Source: Annulohypoxylon bovei var. microspora
Taxonomy: Eukaryota; Ascomycota; Sordariomycetes; Xylariales; Hypoxylaceae
Assembly: GCA_022836615.1 (NCBI GenBank)
Contig: MU405514.1
Location: 1-13,005, forward strand
Reading direction: 5' to 3'
DNA: 13,005 bases
Translations under genes and position numbers: made by a program
Notes under the pieces: model-generated
The model's input: only the letters and a program-made list of their open reading frames with translations
Databases searched by the model: none
Told to the model about the DNA's origin: nothing
Shown: positions 9,200 to 13,005 of the stretch, in pieces
How positions within the stretch are numbered: position 1 is the stretch's first letter
Layout: the number at the start of each line of letters is the position of its first letter

Positions 9200-9800
9200 A
9201 ATATTTATAAATATGTTTTAAAGTAATTATAAATTAATTAATTTTTAAATAATATAAATAATTATTTATAACGATAATAAATAATTTTAAAAACAAGGTT
9301 CGTGTAAATTATTAATAATATTTAAAACTTTATAAATTTTTTACTCGTAATTTTAATAAATAATTTCTTATAAACTTTTTTAAAAATTCGGATTATTTTT
9401 AATGAGGAATTTCATTTGCTTTTTTCGATTAATGATTTTTAAAATATATTTAAAAACTTTAACATGAATCGAATCATTTCATTTTATATTATATCGAAAC
9501 GTCGATTATAATTTTCGGTGATTTTATTAAATTAAAATTTCTTTATTATTTTATTAAAGAAATTTTTAACCTCGGATTTAATTACGGGTGGTTCTTAAAT
9601 TTAAAAGGATTTTTAAAATTTAATATTCGAAAAATTTAATTAAAAAATTTCTTTAACATTATCGTTTTTTTTTTAATATTATAATTAATTAAATTATTAT
9701 TTTTTATTTATTATTACTTTATTTTAAAAATATTATTATATTTGCCTCGGTTTTTTATAAAAGCTTTAATTTTAATATGCTTCGAATTATTTATAAGTTT
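9200..9800 (-). other. Gag-like region of the main element
   Basis: In the protease frame, coherent sequence runs from about 9.6 kb (EPPVIKSEVKNFFNKIIKKF, then ITENYNRRFDII and EMIRFM) to about 9.29 kb with few stops. Its charged, helical look and its place upstream of protease suggest capsid (gag). No CCHC zinc knuckle is recognisable, which RIP would readily destroy. The start codon is not identifiable, and a frame change near 9.66 kb is possible. The assignment rests mainly on position. Confidence 0.5.
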
Positions 9801-10738
9801 TTTAATTTAAAAATATTTAAAAAAATTAAAGTCGTTAAATTTTTTAAAATAATCGTTTATTATTATTATGTTTATTATAAATTAAATTTATAAAATGTTA
9901 ACGATTAATTTTTTAAAATTAACGGGAATAATATTATTTTTTAATATAAAAATATTATTAAAAATTTCGATTCGAATTTTAAAATACTTAATATTTTTAA
10001 TTATTTATTAATTATTAAAACCCGTATTTTCGATATATTTTAATATATTTCTTTTTATAAAAACGTTTTATTTCCGAATATTAATAATTATATATTTAAA
10101 AATAAATATATAATTTAACTTTTTATTTTTTATAATTTCCCCGAATTTATATTTCTTATTATTTTAATTATAATAAAATATATCTTTTTAATTAAATTAT
10201 ATAATTAAGGTACATTCCGAAATAATATGATTTAATTTACCGTAAAAAAAACACCTTTTAAATTTATATTTTTTTAATTAATTTATAAGAAATTTAATAC
10301 ATGGTTTAAAATAATTAAATAATATTTTCATATTATAAAAGGTGAATTAATTAATTTTTAAATTAAAAAGCCGGGGTTAATTAATTTTAATAACGTTTAT
10401 TATTATTAACGCATCCGTTTTATAATAATTAACTTAATATATTATTAATAACATTAAATATACATTAATTTTATCACTTTAAAATTATAATAATTAATTA
10501 AATAATTCGATATTTTAAATAAATAATTTAATTATTTTATTAATAAAATTAAATAATTCTACGTTTTTTATATTATTAATTAATCTTTTAATGGTTAATT
10601 AAAGTATTTAAAATAATAAGGTTATTTAAAGTGTTAAAATTATTTAAAATAAAATAAAAGGTTAATTATAATTAATATTTTTAAAAAAATATATTATTCG
10701 ATTACACATTATTTTTTAGAAATTATTATTAAATATTT
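9801..10738. other. AT-rich stretch; expected place of the 5' LTR, not resolved
   Basis: The 5' LTR of the main element should lie here. I could not find a TG..CA boundary, a TATA box, or a convincing match to 3805-5261. The octamer AAGCCGGG occurs at about 10367 and at about 5116, which is striking in this background, but the flanks do not align well. No gene is recognised. Confidence 0.35.
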
Positions 10739-10768
10739 AAGTTCGAATGTTTATTTAAATTCGAACTT
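10739..10768. repeat. 9-bp perfect inverted repeat (hairpin)
   Basis: Arms AAGTTCGAA (10739-10747) and TTCGAACTT (10760-10768) flank a 12-base loop. Each arm contains the palindrome TTCGAA. It could be a hairpin near an LTR or primer-binding region, or chance. It lies between two divergently oriented retroelement fragments. Confidence 0.6.
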
Positions 10769-11159
10769 TTTATTTAAAATTTAAACTTTTAAACTTTTAT
10801 ATTTTATTATTATTAAATTAAATAAAATTAATTAACTCGTATTTTATAATAAAAGATAAAAGATTATAAATTATTAAAATGTGGTTAATTAATGTGATTA
10901 TAACTTTAATTTTCTTAATTTTTATTATAATAATAAAATAATTTAAAAAAAGTTTATTAATTTTATTTAATTTAATAATTAAAGATTTTTTTTCGAAAAT
11001 TTTAATTTATTTTTTAAAAGTTTTATATTATTTTAAGTTTTTAATTTTAAAACATAAGTTAATTAACTTTTAAATATTTTTCTAAGATTTATAATTATTA
11101 ACGATCGATTTAATTTGCTTTTTAAGTTAAGTTTTTATAATGTAATTAAATATTTCGGC
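10769..11159. other. AT-rich stretch without recognisable content
   Basis: If the downstream protease-like fragment is real, its gag would be expected here on the plus strand. Frames are intermittently open but show no motif. Confidence 0.3.
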
Positions 11160-11460
11160 CATTTTAATTTTTTCGTTATAATTAAATTTATTAAATAAAC
11201 GGTTAAATTTCTTTAATTAATCGAATATATATTCGCCGTTAAATTAATATTTTTTACGGTAATTTACCTTTATAAAAAAATTATACGTAAATATATTATA
11301 AGGAAATATTAAACTTATATTAAAAAATGGTATTTTTTAATTAAATATTTTAATCGAAAATAATAAATAAAAAGTAATTAATGTAAAAATTTTTAAATTA
11401 AAAGATGTTATACTTGGTTTAAATTGGTTAATTTAAAGAATTATAAATGAAAATAAATCT
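11160..11460 (+). pseudogene. Possible retropepsin C-terminal part of a third retroelement
   Basis: In the frame containing GAT at 11404, DVILGLNWL (11404-11430) matches the retropepsin segment (D/V)(V/I)ILG.(P/D)WL found near the end of Ty3/gypsy proteases. GNIKLILKNG lies upstream in the same frame (11302-11331). About 80 codons upstream, at 11160-11210, QLNLLNKRL-like sequence could follow the DSG loop, but the Asp-Ser-Gly itself is not visible. No reverse transcriptase is recognisable downstream, so the element would be truncated or more decayed. It points away from the main element. Confidence 0.5.
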
Positions 11461-12480
11461 TTAAAACGAAAAACCTTTTTAAATAACACGATAAAAATTT
11501 ATGTTAATATAAGGTTTAACCGCGGGGGAATTTAATTAAATAATTAAAAATAAACGTTTTTAAATAATTAAAAAATTAAAAAAAAAATTTAAAGTTAATT
11601 AACGGCGTATTATCGGATAAACCTTTATTAATTTAATTTAATATAAAAAAGTTTTAACGGTTTTTTTTTTAAAACGGTAATAATATTTAATGATTATTTA
11701 ATTTCGCATTAATCGGTAATAAATTAAAAAAAAAATAATTATATTTTTAATTTTTATATTATTAATTATCCGAGCGGTAATATAATTTACATTAATTATT
11801 TTTAATTTAATTTATATAATAATTACATTAAATTATATAATAAAAAATAACTTAACGATTATATAAATTAAAATAATTTATTTTTACCATTTTATAATAT
11901 TAATTATAACGGTAAAATAAAAAGGTTATAATTAATAAGTTATTTAAAACTTATAACTTAATTAAATTATTTAAATTTAATAATTAATAAAACGTTTTAC
12001 GATAATATTAACGCGTGGTTTTATTATTTACGTTTAAATTATTATATTCGTTAACGATTTAATTATTTTTTAATAAATCTTTTAATTTTATAATGTTTCG
12101 TTACTTAAATTTTTATAATTAATATAACTTTATTAATTTTAAAGCTTATATATTTTTATGCTTAATAAATTACCTTAAATATATCATTATTAATTTAATT
12201 TATAATAATAATATTAAAAATTCATTAATATTTATTAATTAAAAATACTTTTCTTTAATTTTATTAATATTTAATAAATAAAAATATTATGGGTTTTTTT
12301 AACGTTTAAATTATATAAATTATTAAGGTTTAAAATAATTCCGCATTAATAATTATTTTTTAAAAAATTTTTAAGTTTAATAAATAAAAGCCATTTTAAT
12401 TAAAATTTAAATATATAATAATTTTTTTAAAAATAAAATTATTTAATTTAAATTTTTAATATTAATCGTTATTTATTTTG
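11461..12480. other. AT-rich stretch; unrecognised
   Basis: I translated the plus strand here in all three frames as far as about 11.8 kb and one frame beyond. NYPSGNIIYINY (about 11767-11802) and KTFYDNINAWFYYLRLNYYI (about 11.99-12.05 kb) are stop-free stretches in the same frame as the protease-like fragment, but no retroelement or transposase motif is recognised. Confidence 0.3.
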
Positions 12481-12715
12481 GAATAAAACTTTAAATACCC
12501 GGAAAATTAATTATATTAATAATTACGTTATTAATACATTAAAACGTTAAAAACAATATATTAAAACGCGTTAATTAATGGAAAAAAAATCGATAAATAT
12601 TAAAAGTTAATAATTTAAAATAAAAAAATGCATGATCGTAAAAAAAAGGTCGTGGCCGAAGGCTTACGATTTAAATATAAAATATACGAGAAACCACGTG
12701 ATTAAAAACGAAAAC
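12481..12715 (+). pseudogene. Unrecognised degraded ORF with a lightly mutated basic tail
   Basis: I do not recognise this protein. In one frame (codons starting at 12628 and so on) the segment gives INGKKIDKY, then KKMHDRKKKVVAEGLRFKYK and YEKPRD up to 12702, with stops only at probable Gln, Trp or Arg positions. It is lysine/arginine rich and probably helical, like the C-terminal tail of several fungal transposases or retroelement proteins. Base composition from 12631 to 12700 (26 of 70 G or C) is well above the background, so this end was hit less by RIP, as if it lay at the edge of a repeated segment. Confidence 0.4.
12635..12670. repeat. 7-bp inverted repeat in the spared segment
   Basis: ATCGTAA (12635-12641) and TTACGAT (12664-12670) flank a 22-base loop containing GGTCGTGGCCGAAGGC. 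It overlaps the unrecognised plus-strand frame. I could not fold it into a tRNA. A CACGTG palindrome follows at 12695-12700. Confidence 0.45.
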
Positions 12716-12720
12716 ATTTC

Positions 12721-13005
12721 ATTTTATAATAATATATAATTACTTTTTTAATAAAAATATATATTAAAAATAAATATTAATTATTAAAATAATAATATAT
12801 ATATTACGATATTATATATAATATTAAATATAATAAAATTATATAAAATTATTTAATATATATAATTATAAATTAATAATTTTCTTTTATATATTTAAAT
12901 ATTAATAAATATAATAAATAATTAAATATATAATATATATATTATATTATTATATATAATTATTTAATATATAAAATTATAATTTAATGGTTTTTTTAAA
13001 TGCAT
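12721..13005. repeat. Near-pure A/T low-complexity tract
   Basis: Only 4 of the 240 bases from 12721 to 12960 are G or C. TA, TATAT and AATAT runs make many overlapping palindromes. No gene. It may be an AT microsatellite-like spacer or the end state of RIP acting on an already AT-rich LTR. Confidence 0.75.

Larger units (their letters stand above)
5262..9800 (-). pseudogene. Ty3/gypsy retrotransposon gag-pol, RIP-inactivated, nearly full length
   Basis: Read leftward this holds, in order, a gag-like region, retropepsin, a long linker, reverse transcriptase, RNase H and integrase. RT-RH before integrase is the Ty3/gypsy order (copia has integrase first). The motifs match a gypsy lineage frequent in ascomycetes whose RT has an FIDD-x-x-x-KGP type active site and whose RNase H has a RYESG..EKKYD type block. 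Integrase ends in a GPY/F-type domain and I see no chromodomain after it, so it belongs to a different lineage from the element at 1-486. The frame changes at least twice, at 7855-7864 and near 6.05 kb. Stops are nearly all TAA. No functional product is possible. Confidence 0.92.
1..13005. other. RIP-mutated AT-rich transposon block
   Basis: The whole window carries the mark of C-to-T mutation on both strands in CpA context. In the hand-counted stretches 1-60 and 5761-5820, TA/AT is 11/10 and 8/7, and (CA+TG)/(AC+GT) is 1/3 in both; values this low for the second index are typical of RIP. G+C in these samples is 6/60 and 7/60. CAG and CTG are almost absent outside the short GC-richer patches near 3.3 and 3.8 kb. 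CpG survives well: in 5581-5640 all three C bases are in CpG. Recognisable proteins carry TAA where Trp, Gln or Arg belongs. RIP is known from Pezizomycotina fungi; that this host is one is inferred. Confidence 0.9.

Noticed and set aside
5116..10374. Paired LTRs of the main element inferred from AAGCCGGG at about 5116 and 10367
   Set aside because: Only the octamer matches convincingly; the surrounding A/T sequence aligns no better than expected in this composition.
12635..12702. tRNA-Leu/Ser-like gene (GTGGCCGA)
   Set aside because: No acceptor stem, T-loop GTTCGA or anticodon arm can be placed around it, and an open reading frame runs through it.
1..13005. Mitochondrial or bacterial AT-rich genome
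   Set aside because: No intact genes, rRNA or tRNA; the stop pattern (TAA at Trp sites) and C-to-T bias fit RIP, and the recognisable proteins are fungal-type retroelements.
12721..13005. Telomere, centromere or origin signature
   Set aside because: No telomeric repeat unit and no ordered tandem unit; only irregular A/T palindromes are present.
1..13005. CRISPR array, defence or biosynthetic genes
   Set aside because: No regularly spaced repeats with unique spacers and no intact coding sequence of such families on either strand.

Overview
The window is a block of fungal transposon remains destroyed by repeat-induced point mutation (RIP). No intact gene is visible. Roughly nine in ten bases are A or T. 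In hand-counted samples TpA is at least as common as ApT, CpA/TpG are depleted, and nearly every stop in the recognisable frames is TAA at a place where the family has Trp, Gln or Arg. CpG is the context in which most remaining C survives. This fits a filamentous ascomycete (Pezizomycotina) AT-rich isochore. The genus cannot be read from the window, and a mitochondrial or bacterial origin is not supported.

Layout. 1-486 (+): 3' end of a Ty3/gypsy chromovirus pol (integrase C-terminal domain, then chromodomain), entering from outside the window. About 900-2938 (-): an unrecognised, degraded, coding-like region. 3290-3506 (-): a much better preserved 217-bp block that reads as a solo LTR, with TG..CA-type ends, TATA box, AATAAA and a possible 5-bp target duplication differing by one G-to-A change. 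3741-3804: a 64-bp GC-rich island, probably unique sequence caught between two elements. 3805-5261 (-): 3' flank, presumably UTR plus LTR, of the main element. 5262-9800 (-): an almost complete gag-pol of a second Ty3/gypsy element, with protease, reverse transcriptase, RNase H and integrase in gypsy order. 11160-11460 (+): a fragment resembling the end of a retropepsin. 12480-12715 (+): an unrecognised degraded frame ending in a lightly mutated basic tail. 12721-13005: almost pure A/T.

The main element is dead several times over. The Asp codons of protease, reverse transcriptase and the second integrase Asp all read Asn. One His and both Cys of the integrase zinc finger read Tyr. At least two frame shifts occur. 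All the substitutions are C-to-T or G-to-A, as RIP predicts. The best-preserved patches are short (64-217 bp), consistent with sequence that is single-copy or below the length RIP recognises. I found no defence system, biosynthetic cluster, RNA gene or CRISPR array.
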